Shown piece after piece: positions 38,143 to 46,211 of a stretch of DNA of 64,000 nt (positions are counted from its first letter, which is position 1; every line of letters begins with the position of its first letter). Made by a program: the position numbers and the translations under genes. Source of the stretch: Endozoicomonas ascidiicola (GTDB taxonomy: Bacteria; Pseudomonadota; Gammaproteobacteria; Pseudomonadales; Endozoicomonadaceae); the NCBI RefSeq assembly GCF_001646945.1, contig NZ_LUTV01000005.1, forward strand, positions 641,998 to 705,997, written 5' to 3'. The notes below the pieces were generated by a model, which saw nothing but the letters and a program-made list of their open reading frames with translations, searched no databases and was not told the origin of the DNA.

Positions 38143-38333
38143 GCGATTTAGCCCCAAAATCAGAACTCAACAAAGCACACTTTGCCAAAATCGACACCGT
38201 GACCTGTAAATGTGGTCATAAAATATTTGATGGTGAGGTGGTGCGATCCCGGTGTGTCAAAGTCCATGAATCCATGGCACTATGCCGTTGCAAGGAATGG
38301 GTTTCTGTACCCATTTGCTATCTGCCGTATTGA
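38139..38333 (+). CDS. Com-like zinc-finger protein
   Basis: 64 residues. Contains CxCG (TCKCGHKIF), a lone Cys (SRCVK), a CRC (LCRCKEW) and a further Cys, a pattern like the zinc-binding Com protein of phage Mu that activates translation of the mom DNA-modification gene. As in Mu, a DNA-modifying enzyme follows directly. The Com role is inferred from this layout and the cysteine pattern. Confidence 0.65.
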   Translation: MSDLAPKSELNKAHFAKIDTVTCKCGHKIFDGEVVRSRCVKVHESMALCRCKEWVSVPICYLPY

Positions 38334-38388
38334 TAGTGCCATAACAACAAAGAAGGACGAAGGAGCCGAACTCTATACAGGAATTGTA

Positions 38389-39132
38389 GTGAAAGAAGTT
38401 GTTCAACAACCAGTCGAGGGTGTCACTCTGTACCAGGGTGATTGCCTGAAAATCATGATGGAGCAGCCAGACAATTCAGTGGATGGCATCATCACCGACC
38501 CGCCCTATTCATCTGGTGGGATTCACCAGAATGTTAAAAACCAGACCACAGGTCAGAAATACACCTCCTGCAATGCCATTAACAGCTTTCCAGACTTTCC
38601 CGGCGATAGCCGTGATCAAAGAAGCTATGCCTTCTGGCTTTCACTCTGGCTGTCAGAAGCCTATCGAATCGCCAAGCCCGGCGCCCCTATCTGTGTGTTT
38701 ACTGATTGGCGTCAGTACCCCGTATTAAGTGATGTTCTCCAGTCTGCCGGTTTTGTCTGGCGTGGAGCCTATGTATGGGATAAGAAAAACGCACGACCAA
38801 ACAAAGGTAAGTTCCGACAGACTGCCGAGTTTGTACTCTGGGGCAGTAAGGGCAATATGCCATCAAATGACAGAGGGGTTGGTTGTCTTCCCGGCATGAG
38901 TAGTTGTTCAGTCAATAAAGGCGGGCGCTTTCACCAGACCGGCAAGCCAGTAGAATTGATGAAGGAAATTATCTCTATTGTTGAACCTGGTGGAACTATT
39001 CTTGATCCATTCATGGGTTCAGGGAGTACCGGTGTTGCAACCGTCAATTCTGGACGACAGTTCGTTGGTATTGAGTATACGAATCATTACTTTGAGGTAG
39101 CGTCTCAGCGACTCAAAAAGCAACCAGTCTAA
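38389..39132 (+). CDS. Phage DNA (N4/N6) methyltransferase
   Basis: About 247 residues from GTG 38389, preceded by AGGA at six bases. The frame is open back to an ATG at 38212, but that part overlaps the Com-like gene and looks like its shadow. Catalytic motif IV is TDPPYSSGG near the N-terminus and the SAM-binding motif is DPFMGSGSTG near the C-terminus, an order typical of beta-class methylases. Probably protects phage DNA or modifies late DNA. Recognition sequence unknown; no cognate endonuclease is visible nearby. Confidence 0.85.
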   Translation: MKEVVQQPVEGVTLYQGDCLKIMMEQPDNSVDGIITDPPYSSGGIHQNVKNQTTGQKYTSCNAINSFPDFPGDSRDQRSYAFWLSLWLSEAYRIAKPGAPICVFTDWRQYPVLSDVLQSAGFVWRGAYVWDKKNARPNKGKFRQTAEFVLWGSKGNMPSNDRGVGCLPGMSSCSVNKGGRFHQTGKPVELMKEIISIVEPGGTILDPFMGSGSTGVATVNSGRQFVGIEYTNHYFEVASQRLKKQPV

Positions 39133-39234
39133 AAGTTCTGTTAGGAGCCTATCCGTGCTCCTAACGTTTACAGTTATAGAAATACGTATTTTGTCGTTTA
39201 TGCGCCATTGAACTACTAAAGTTAACAATAAACA

Positions 39235-39263
39235 TTGCCAGATAGGAATTTTCTTCTTATAAC
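39235..39263 (+). promoter_or_regulatory. Candidate promoter for the KAP NTPase gene
   Basis: TTGCCA (39235-39240), a 17-base spacer, and TATAAC (39258-39263) match sigma-70 -35/-10 boxes well. It sits in the AT-rich gap after the methylase and 28 bases before the preferred ATG at 39291. This would let the gene be expressed in the lysogen independently of the late operon. Confidence 0.6.
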
Positions 39264-39290
39264 TTTATTGAAACATAAATGGAGTTATAT

Positions 39291-40658
39291 ATGAGAATTT
39301 ACCCTAAACCACTGTCTATTGATCCTGAGGACATTTTCAAGCATGACTGCTTCGAAAGAGAACAGTTCTGCATTGAGCTAAATGCTTTGATTGAGTCCAT
39401 CAATGAGCCTTTGGTCATCAACCTTGACGCACAATGGGGGGATGGAAAGACTACTTTCATCCAGCTATGGAGAGAATACCTGAAGGCGAGACCAGACTCT
39501 GTCGAAACAATATACATCGATGCATTCGAGTACGATTACATCAGTGATCCATACATTGCGATAACTGGTTCAATATTGAAATCACTTCAAACCAGCCTTA
39601 AGCAGCATATTTCACAAGAGAAAAGCAAGGAATTCAAAAACGCTGCACTAAATGTTGGTAAAGTTGTTCTATCTAAAAGCATTGGGCTTGGTCTAAAAGC
39701 TATAACACTCAATACCATAACGTCAGAAGACTTTAAGGATATTGAGAAAGACATAGGAGACACGCTGAAAAATAGTACGACAAGTTATCTCGAACAGAAA
39801 CTTGAAAAAAACGAAGATGAGGCATCATTAACCCATTTCAGAGAGGTGCTTAAAAAAAGTGCTGAAGAGGTAAGACAATCTCAAGGCTTTCCTTTAGTTG
39901 TCATTATCGATGAACTGGACCGATGCAGACCAGATTATGCTTTGGAGGTTTTGGAAAAAGTTAAGCATCTATTTTGTGTAGATAATGTCGTCTTTGTTCT
40001 TTCTATGAATAATGAGCAAATAGAGGGATCTGTCAAAGGCATTTATGGTGCAGATATTAAGGCTAAAGACTATTTGCAGAAGTTCTACCATCTACACACG
40101 AGACTACCTAAGCAATATGGCTCGGGAAAATATAATGACAGGAATTTTGGAAATGACTTTGTAAAATACTGTCAGTCCATGAGTGAAAGGTTTGAACTTC
40201 TAAACACAAAAAGAGAAAAGGAAGCAGCAGATACGCTAAAGCTTGCTATATCTTCATTTGCAGAATTCTATGACCTTTCCTATAGGAAGATAGAAAAAGT
40301 CTACACAATATTAATGCCTTGCTGGCCAAGGATGCATACTTACGCATGGGACATAATTTCAATATCCGCATTATTTGCCGTCTGGAAACTAGAGCGTCCT
40401 GACCTTTATGAGAAGGCTAAAAGCAAATTCGTACTTTACGAGAGTCTCTATGAGGCAGCCGGGTTTGAAGATTTTTCTTCAGAGTATTATTCCAACTTCA
40501 ACTTTGAGGCGGTAGAGAGCAGATTATCAATAATGTATGAAGGTAAATCTGATGAAGCGAATAGGCCAAGTATTGTTGGTGGCAGCTTATTTTCACCCGA
40601 CGGTTTGCGGTCAATGATTATTAAAGACCTTGAAACCTTCAGATTTTCTAAAAGATAG
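39291..40658 (+). CDS. KAP-family P-loop NTPase (moron)
   Basis: 455 residues from ATG 39291, which has GGAG six bases upstream; an ATG at 39279 is also in frame. Walker A is WGDGKTTF near residue 47 and Walker B VIIDELDRC near 204. A KAP-type sensor region (FVLSMNNEQIEGSVKGIYG) follows. No clear membrane pair is seen, unlike many KAP proteins. KAP NTPases include the phage-exclusion protein PifA. AT-rich composition, own promoter and downstream terminator mark it as an inserted cargo gene within the late region. Defence role is inference. Confidence 0.85.
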   Translation: MRIYPKPLSIDPEDIFKHDCFEREQFCIELNALIESINEPLVINLDAQWGDGKTTFIQLWREYLKARPDSVETIYIDAFEYDYISDPYIAITGSILKSLQTSLKQHISQEKSKEFKNAALNVGKVVLSKSIGLGLKAITLNTITSEDFKDIEKDIGDTLKNSTTSYLEQKLEKNEDEASLTHFREVLKKSAEEVRQSQGFPLVVIIDELDRCRPDYALEVLEKVKHLFCVDNVVFVLSMNNEQIEGSVKGIYGADIKAKDYLQKFYHLHTRLPKQYGSGKYNDRNFGNDFVKYCQSMSERFELLNTKREKEAADTLKLAISSFAEFYDLSYRKIEKVYTILMPCWPRMHTYAWDIISISALFAVWKLERPDLYEKAKSKFVLYESLYEAAGFEDFSSEYYSNFNFEAVESRLSIMYEGKSDEANRPSIVGGSLFSPDGLRSMIIKDLETFRFSKR

Positions 40659-40660
40659 GA

Positions 40661-40686
40661 CGACACCCCGTTCCCTTTTACTGTCG
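40661..40686. repeat. Repeated phage element, copy 2
   Basis: Same CGACA-N4-GTTCCCTTTTACTGTCG layout as at 33072-33097. It starts two bases after the KAP stop codon and is followed, 44 bases later, by an intrinsic terminator stem. Two copies at transcription-unit boundaries suggest a regulatory or recombination role. Confidence 0.7.
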
Positions 40687-40730
40687 CCCCATACCTGAGA
40701 ATCTGGAACCCTACCGACGAAGGCATTTTT

Positions 40731-40772
40731 AAAGCCCGGTGACTCTCCCGCAGAGTCCCGGGCTTTTTTTTT
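40731..40772 (+). terminator. Strong intrinsic terminator before the capsid gene
   Basis: The stem AAAGCCCGG-t-GACTCT pairs with AGAGTC-CCGGGCTTT around a 5-base loop and ends in a run of nine Ts. It ends the KAP transcript and should insulate the downstream protease-capsid gene, unless late transcription is antiterminated. Confidence 0.9.
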
Positions 40773-40801
40773 GTTACCAGGTCAACAGAGGGCAAGCTGG
40801 T

Positions 40802-43429
40802 GTGATTCGCAAACCAGAACGCAGAAAGCTCAGCGAACCGACCGAACTCAGTAAGCGCATACGGATTTTGTCCGATGCGCTTTCGCTGTCTGAATCAGAA
40901 AGCAGCGACGGCAATCCTCAATCCTGGGTCACTCTGACCCGCACCGGCAGCTTTTATCATCCGCAATACGGGCGCTTTGAACATACCCGTAAGCTGCTGG
41001 AAGACTTAATCAAGAATTTTGACAACGGCACCTACGGGCAAGACATCGCCATTGATGTTGCCCATAAGCCTGAAGACGGTGCCGCTGGCTATATCCGCAA
41101 ACTGCGTCTGGACGGGGGCAAACTGCGGGGATTGGTAGAGTGGACCTCCTTCGGCGTGGATGCGGTGAAGAACAAGGGTTATCGCTACCTCTCGGTTGAT
41201 TACACCGAAAACTACATCGACAACGAACAACGGAACGAACATGGCCCACTGCTTTTCGGTGCCGGTCTGGTGGTTCGTCCCCATGTGAAAGGACTGGATC
41301 GTGTGGTGCTGGCGGAAGATCTCGACAGCAATATTCCCACCATTATCCCAGAACGAATCGCCAAAAAGCTCCAGGAGGAGAACACCATGAAATTCGCACA
41401 CCTTATCGCCGCCATGATGGCGATGTTTTCAGATAAAAAACTGGGTGAATCCATCCAGGCTCAATTCAAGCAGCTGGCCGAAACCATGCTCTCCAGCGTG
41501 GAAGACGAAGCCAAAGCAAAAATCATCATTGATACGCTGCAAAACGGCGCTATCAAACTGTCTGAAGAGTACGCGCAAAGCGGCAAAAGTGGCACCGTCA
41601 CCATCAAGCTGGATGAAGCGCTGGCAGCTTTTAGCCGTTCTGCTGCTGATGGCAATCTTGATGATAAGGGCAAAACGAAAACGCTCTCGGAAGACGACGT
41701 TAAACGGCTATTAAAAGAAGCCAATGATGAAACTGCCGCCAACGCTCGCAAGCTGCAGGAATCCAGAGAAAACAAACAGAAAGTATTGGCAGAAGCCATC
41801 GATGCCGCCGAAGGGTTGGACGACGATGTAAAAGCCACGATCAAAAAAGAGCTGGGCGAACTGATCACACCAGAAATGAGCGATGATCAAATCAAGGCCC
41901 TGGCCGAGCGTGAAATCAAACACGGTAACGAACAGGCTGCGGCCGTCAAACTGCAGGAGATGGGATTCAATGTCACCACTCCCCGTGGTCAGGTTCAGGT
42001 CAGCGGTGGTTTGTCCACTGAAGCTATCCGTCTGCAATCTGTTCAGCACGAACAGCTGCGCACTACCAGTGCGTTTATGAATGGTCAGATTCAACTGGCG
42101 GAAGACAAGAACCTTTCACACTTTACCCGTGAAGTGTTGCGCGTCTTTGATTCCGTCAACGCTCCCCAGATCAGTGAAGCGGTTCGCACTCTCGCTGAAG
42201 GTGGCCCCACTAACATCAATCACACCGATCTGCCGGTTGGCTTCCAGCGCGAAGTGATCCGCGAAGCGTATTCAGATATGAATGTGCTGCAACTGGTCAG
42301 TACATTTGTTGATCCAACAGCAACCGTTGCTACTCAGATTCCTTACGAGCAGCGCAACACAGGTGGCCTGACTCACAGCGGCATCGTTTCTGAAAGAGGG
42401 GCGATTCCTAAAGTCGGTGTTCAGCAGCGTATGTACACTGCGTACATCAACGCAATGAAACTGGCAGTTGATGTTTCTAACGAAGTGGCACACTTCAGCA
42501 AAACTTCTGGCATTAACTGGGATGCCTGGGGCCGCAATCTGGCCAGTGCTTCCCGCCTGGTTAAAGAGATCCTCTGCCGTCGCATTGCCAACGAAATGCA
42601 ACGGGCTTCCGATGCCTACAATGCAGCGTCTGTTTCTGACGAGACACTGACCATTGAAGCTGGTGTTTATAAAACTGATAAGTTCCCGATTGTTCGGGAA
42701 AAGCAGGTGTATGACCTTCAGGGCACTCCGGTTGGTAATGCACAGAATGCCATCGTCGTAAAAGACGGCAGCACACCATTGGCGGCTTTCGATGGTTCCG
42801 GCAAGCAGGACGCAGGCACCTACTACGCAGTGGTGAACTACAACCTTGGCTATATCAGTATTGTTAACCAGCATGGCCAGGTTAAAACACCATCCGGCAC
42901 AGTCAAGGGCAGCTACAGCTACGCTACCAACGTTATCAAGGTAGATTCCGATGTGCCTGATGGCATCACTCAGGAAATTCATCTCAACAAGCTGATTCAG
43001 GCCATTGGTGGTCGTAAGGCCATGATGTCTTCTGAGCGTTTTGTTGCTCCCAACTTTATGTTGATGAGCCCAACCCTCAACGACACCTGCACCAACGCCG
43101 AGCAGTTCACCTATCAGGCCAAGCGGGATGGTTCAAACACCAGCGCCGATGGTGACCTGACCACCGTGAAGGGAATTCCTGCTTTTGGTACCAATGCCCC
43201 CGGCATTGATCTGGGCGACGAGCGTATCCTTCTCGGTCAGCGTGGTGTTACCAGCTATACCGTGGCCAAGCCCTGGCAGATGTCCGAGCCAGTAGAAGCC
43301 CGGGACGAAAAAGGCCAGCTGATCGGCGGTAAAGAAAGCTATGGCGAAGAGTACAACGCCATTGATACACCGCCCGCGCTGAACGAGCGTTACACCTCGG
43401 TGCTGTTTTACAGCAAGAGCAATCGCTAA
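40802..43429 (+). CDS. Fused phage protease-scaffold-major capsid protein
   Basis: About 875 residues from GTG 40802 (GAGGG nine bases upstream); the frame opens earlier at 40739 but that lies in the terminator stem. Residues about 30-190 match Mu gpI-type prohead protease (IAIDVAHKPEDGAAGYI, a serine in YRYLSVDY). A charged scaffold-like helical stretch follows to about 380. The rest is a major capsid protein (FVDPTATVATQIPYEQR, APNFMLMSPTLND). These are usually two or three genes. A strong internal start at 41387 gives a scaffold-capsid product of 680 residues. No other capsid gene is present. Confidence 0.8.
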   Translation: MIRKPERRKLSEPTELSKRIRILSDALSLSESESSDGNPQSWVTLTRTGSFYHPQYGRFEHTRKLLEDLIKNFDNGTYGQDIAIDVAHKPEDGAAGYIRKLRLDGGKLRGLVEWTSFGVDAVKNKGYRYLSVDYTENYIDNEQRNEHGPLLFGAGLVVRPHVKGLDRVVLAEDLDSNIPTIIPERIAKKLQEENTMKFAHLIAAMMAMFSDKKLGESIQAQFKQLAETMLSSVEDEAKAKIIIDTLQNGAIKLSEEYAQSGKSGTVTIKLDEALAAFSRSAADGNLDDKGKTKTLSEDDVKRLLKEANDETAANARKLQESRENKQKVLAEAIDAAEGLDDDVKATIKKELGELITPEMSDDQIKALAEREIKHGNEQAAAVKLQEMGFNVTTPRGQVQVSGGLSTEAIRLQSVQHEQLRTTSAFMNGQIQLAEDKNLSHFTREVLRVFDSVNAPQISEAVRTLAEGGPTNINHTDLPVGFQREVIREAYSDMNVLQLVSTFVDPTATVATQIPYEQRNTGGLTHSGIVSERGAIPKVGVQQRMYTAYINAMKLAVDVSNEVAHFSKTSGINWDAWGRNLASASRLVKEILCRRIANEMQRASDAYNAASVSDETLTIEAGVYKTDKFPIVREKQVYDLQGTPVGNAQNAIVVKDGSTPLAAFDGSGKQDAGTYYAVVNYNLGYISIVNQHGQVKTPSGTVKGSYSYATNVIKVDSDVPDGITQEIHLNKLIQAIGGRKAMMSSERFVAPNFMLMSPTLNDTCTNAEQFTYQAKRDGSNTSADGDLTTVKGIPAFGTNAPGIDLGDERILLGQRGVTSYTVAKPWQMSEPVEARDEKGQLIGGKESYGEEYNAIDTPPALNERYTSVLFYSKSNR
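41373..41389 (+). promoter_or_regulatory. Internal ribosome binding site within the protease-capsid gene
   Basis: AGGAGGAG at 41373-41380 lies six bases before an in-frame ATG at 41387-41389 (216 codons after 40739). The spacing is ideal, so a second protein (scaffold plus capsid, starting MKFAHLIAAM) is probably made. Internal starts of scaffold from protease genes are known in Mu and lambda. Confidence 0.75.
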
Positions 43430-43466
43430 CCCTTTTTTACTAACGCCAAAGGACTGGCAGGCATGC

Positions 43467-43490
43467 CCCAACCCCTTCCCCGGGGTTGGG
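43467..43490 (+). other. GC-rich hairpin after the capsid gene
   Basis: CCCAACCCC (43467-43475) pairs perfectly with GGGGTTGGG (43482-43490) over a 6-base loop. No T-run follows, so it is probably an mRNA stability or processing element rather than a terminator. It falls between the capsid gene and the next late gene. Confidence 0.5.
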
Positions 43491-43520
43491 TAACTCCCAA
43501 TAGAATAAGGACCCGGAGCC

Positions 43521-44006
43521 ATGAGAATTCCTTACGAAAACAAAACAGAAAAAGCTCAGCATCTCGGCAGTGTCACTGTTCCGCCTGGGGAAACCCGTAT
43601 GGTTGAATCCTCGTATATTCTGGCCAGAACCAACCAGGAAGATCGACAGGACGCGCCAAAATCGTCATCTGCTGAAACGGTCTGGAGCCTTGAAGAGTTC
43701 GTCAAACAGAATCAGGCAGAAGAAATCAAACAACTGCCCGAGCTCACTAATGAGCAGTTTGCCGCCGTGGTAGAGCATTACCAAACCAACAAGCCACCCA
43801 AGAAACTGGAAGCCGCGCTCCCTGTTGAAGCGGAAGCCCGCAAAGCGCAAGCAGAAGCGGATGAATTCGCCGCCACACTCAAGGCCATGAGCGACGAAGA
43901 GCTTCAAGGTGAGCTGATGGCTCATGCAGAAGACGAAGGTCGTCTGGCCATGATTCAGCATGAGCTGAGTGTTCGTGGTGAAGCTGACAGCGACGGTCAG
44001 GAGTAA
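43521..44006 (+). CDS. Phage hypothetical protein after the capsid gene
   Basis: 161 residues, acidic and rich in Glu, Ala and Gln. The N-terminus (RIPYENKTEKAQHLGSVTVP, GETRMV) is beta-strand-like and resembles short head-associated proteins found after capsid genes; the rest is helical. No confident family. Could be a head-tail or head-decoration component by position. Confidence 0.6.
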   Translation: MRIPYENKTEKAQHLGSVTVPPGETRMVESSYILARTNQEDRQDAPKSSSAETVWSLEEFVKQNQAEEIKQLPELTNEQFAAVVEHYQTNKPPKKLEAALPVEAEARKAQAEADEFAATLKAMSDEELQGELMAHAEDEGRLAMIQHELSVRGEADSDGQE

Positions 44007-44012
44007 ACCAAA

Positions 44013-44408
44013 ATGAGCGATTCTCCCTGGCCTAACTTTTCTTACGGTGAGCTGGCTTGCAAATGTGGCAGCTGTTCACCTGAGTCGGGCAAGCAGATCA
44101 GCCCGGAGTTGATGGAGCAGGTTCAGGAATTACGGAATCGCTGCGGTTTTCCCTTTGCCATCAGTTCCGCTTACCGCTGCAAAAACCATCCAACGGAAGC
44201 CAGAAAGAAAAACCCCGGTACTCATAGCCAAGGGGTTGCTGTGGATATTCTGGTCAGTGGTCAGCAGGCACACCATTTACTGCGGGAAGCAACCCGTATG
44301 AGTTGCTTTACCGGGATTGGTGTTAGCCAGAAAGGTGATCATGGTCGTCGGTTTATTCATCTGGATATTTCCCGTGTTGGAAATCGTCCGTGGGTTTGGA
44401 GCTATTGA
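44013..44408 (+). CDS. M15-family peptidase (phage endolysin-type)
   Basis: 131 residues. Zinc D-Ala-D-Ala-type carboxypeptidase fold: SAYRC near residue 53, a zinc-ligand segment THSQGVAVDI near 70, and a second histidine in FIHLDIS near 114. There is no signal peptide, so release would need the following holin-like gene. It cleaves peptidoglycan cross-bridges or stems by family membership. Confidence 0.85.
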   Translation: MSDSPWPNFSYGELACKCGSCSPESGKQISPELMEQVQELRNRCGFPFAISSAYRCKNHPTEARKKNPGTHSQGVAVDILVSGQQAHHLLREATRMSCFTGIGVSQKGDHGRRFIHLDISRVGNRPWVWSY

Positions 44409-44409
44409 T

Positions 44410-44883
44410 ATGGGTTTTCTTGGAAAACTGGCCAAGACACTCACCGGAGGCTTGGCAGAAGAGATTTTCAGCACAGTGAAAGATTACTTTCCTCCATCTA
44501 TGTCGGAGAAAGAAAAGTCACAAGTGCAAATGGCTTTGCAGAATCTTCAGGATAAACGCGAAGCCAGGGCAGAACAGGCAACGTCTGAAGCTGCTCAGGA
44601 GTTTAATCAAAGAATCAAGGATCTTGAAGGCACTGCTGCTGACTTGAAAGTTATTCCAGTTTTGGGCCCGATTATTATTTTTCTTAGGGGGTGCCAGCGA
44701 CCTGTCTGGGGTTTCCTTTGCATGTATCTGGATTTCAAGTGGTTCAGCAGCTGGGAACTAACAGAGCAACAACAAACAGCAATGATCGTTATTAATTTGC
44801 TGGTGCTTGGTTTTTTGTTTGGTGAAAGAACCGTCAAAAACCTTATGCCACTCATTGTCAAAATCTGGGGCAAGGATAAGTAA
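44410..44883 (+). CDS. Phage 3TM-type holin-like protein
   Basis: 157 residues from ATG 44410, right after the peptidase stop; an in-frame ATG at 44317 would lie inside the peptidase gene. A helical, charged N-terminal region is followed by hydrophobic segments (VIPVLGPIIIFLRG, WGFLCMYLDF, MIVINLLVLGFLFGE). Layout matches three-TM holins found with M15 endolysins. Holin role is inferred from position. Confidence 0.7.
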   Translation: MGFLGKLAKTLTGGLAEEIFSTVKDYFPPSMSEKEKSQVQMALQNLQDKREARAEQATSEAAQEFNQRIKDLEGTAADLKVIPVLGPIIIFLRGCQRPVWGFLCMYLDFKWFSSWELTEQQQTAMIVINLLVLGFLFGERTVKNLMPLIVKIWGKDK

Positions 44884-45113
44884 TGGAATTCTGGGATGCA
44901 CTCGTAGCACTAATGCCGTTAATTCTGTTCATCGGTGGGCTGTTGCTGGCATGGAATGTTTTCCTGTTCACCCAGCTCTACAACCTGAAGATGAAAGTAG
45001 CTGAAGAGTACATTCCAGAACAGAAGATTCGTGCGCTCCTGCAAGACATGGAAAACCGCATTGAAACCAAGCTTGATCTTGTATTAAAGCTACTGGAGGG
45101 GCGCCATGACTGA
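44883..45113 (+). CDS. Small membrane protein, possible lysis accessory
   Basis: 76 residues. One N-terminal membrane helix (LVALMPLILFIGGLLLAW) followed by a coiled-coil-like helix (IRALLQDMENRIETKLDLVL). Its ATG overlaps the holin stop. Size and topology resemble an inner-membrane spanin-like or lysis regulator protein, but no outer-membrane partner is obvious. Confidence 0.6.
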   Translation: MEFWDALVALMPLILFIGGLLLAWNVFLFTQLYNLKMKVAEEYIPEQKIRALLQDMENRIETKLDLVLKLLEGRHD

Positions 45114-45720
45114 TATGTCCCTCCAATCCCTCAAAGAAGATTTAAAAGCCTCTCTGACTGATTCTGCCGAGTATCTGGAAGATATGCTCGAGCAGCTTCT
45201 TACTCTGGCGGCGGCAGAGCTGGCACGTTTCAAACACTACACCCGCCACAGCTTTGTTACTCTGCAACAGGGCGTCACTGTCTACGATGCCCCTGCCGAT
45301 CTGATCGGTTTTAAATGTCACAGCTGGGGATTAGCACAGCGCCAGATGTATCAGCCCTGGCAGCCTGGTTATCCACAACGGTTGCCAACGGTATCCATCA
45401 CCGGTGGAAAAACGAAACAGCTGGCTCTTTCATTTCCGCCCGATCATGTGTTGATGGGACAAGCGGGCTGCCGGTTTGATTATCAATACTACGCCCGTCA
45501 TGTATTGAGTGAGAGCACAGAAGAAACCACAGTACCGGAATCCGAAAGAGATCTGCTATTACTCCGGGCCCAGGCAGAAGCCATGAAGATTCTGTCGATC
45601 CGCTATTCAGATAAAACCATCAGCAGCAAGCAAATGGTTTCCGGCGCAACAAAAATAGGCACACCGGCAGCACTCTATAAAGAATTCCTGAACGACTTTG
45701 AGCGGAGGGCATCATGCTAA
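45106..45720 (+). CDS. Phage head completion / connector protein
   Basis: 204 residues. Helical N-terminus (LKEDLKASLTDSAEYLEDML) and a mixed C-terminal part. Located between lysis genes and the tail-completion genes, where connector proteins are usual. Overlaps its neighbours on both sides by a few bases. No specific motif is recognised, so the role rests on position. Confidence 0.55.
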   Translation: MTDMSLQSLKEDLKASLTDSAEYLEDMLEQLLTLAAAELARFKHYTRHSFVTLQQGVTVYDAPADLIGFKCHSWGLAQRQMYQPWQPGYPQRLPTVSITGGKTKQLALSFPPDHVLMGQAGCRFDYQYYARHVLSESTEETTVPESERDLLLLRAQAEAMKILSIRYSDKTISSKQMVSGATKIGTPAALYKEFLNDFERRASC

Positions 45721-46211
45721 GAGCTCTCTCTATCGATGTCTTAAACGATGAACAATTTCGTAGAGCTCTGGAGCAGGCCCCCGAGACGCTGCGCAAGCAC
45801 CTTAAAAAGAGCGTAGGTCGTGGTGGTCAGGAAGCCGCCAGAGAACTGAAGCGCAACGCACCCAAAGCCCACAGCACACTGGTAAACAGCATCCGCAGTG
45901 CGCGGGATGGTGAGCTGACTGCCATTGCTGCACCCAATACTGATTACGCCGCATTTATAAATAACGGTTCTCAGCCCGGTGGCGCACCGCCACTGCAGGC
46001 ATTGATTGACTGGATCAGGGTAAAAGGCATCACTCCGAACAATCCCGCCCATGATCAGCGTGACTTAGCGTTTATGATTCGCCGTTCCATTGCCCGCAAT
46101 GGTATTAAGCCACAGCCGTTTAATGATGAAGCGGCAGAAAAAATCACCCCTCGTATTGAGCAACTGTTGCGGCAGTCCGTCACCAACGCACTGGCGGAGG
46201 TGGGCTTATGA
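45714..46211 (+). CDS. HK97 gp10-like tail completion protein
   Basis: 165 residues. Basic helical N-terminus and a NGSQPGGAPPLQALIDWI segment similar to the HK97 gp10/minor tail family. Ends by overlapping the next gene. Such proteins link the neck and tail tube. Identity moderately supported by motif style and position. Confidence 0.6.
   Translation: MLRALSIDVLNDEQFRRALEQAPETLRKHLKKSVGRGGQEAARELKRNAPKAHSTLVNSIRSARDGELTAIAAPNTDYAAFINNGSQPGGAPPLQALIDWIRVKGITPNNPAHDQRDLAFMIRRSIARNGIKPQPFNDEAAEKITPRIEQLLRQSVTNALAEVGL

Noticed and set aside
33113-38284. 12-base repeat CATGGCACTATG at 33113 and 38273
   Set aside because: Matches of this length are expected many times by chance in 64 kb.
38212-38388. 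N-terminal extension of the DNA methylase
   Set aside because: It overlaps the Com-like gene in another frame and has no methylase-like sequence before VTLYQGDCL.
40739-40801. Earlier start for the protease-capsid gene
   Set aside because: These codons lie in the terminator stem and T-run; the GTG at 40802 with GAGGG is better.
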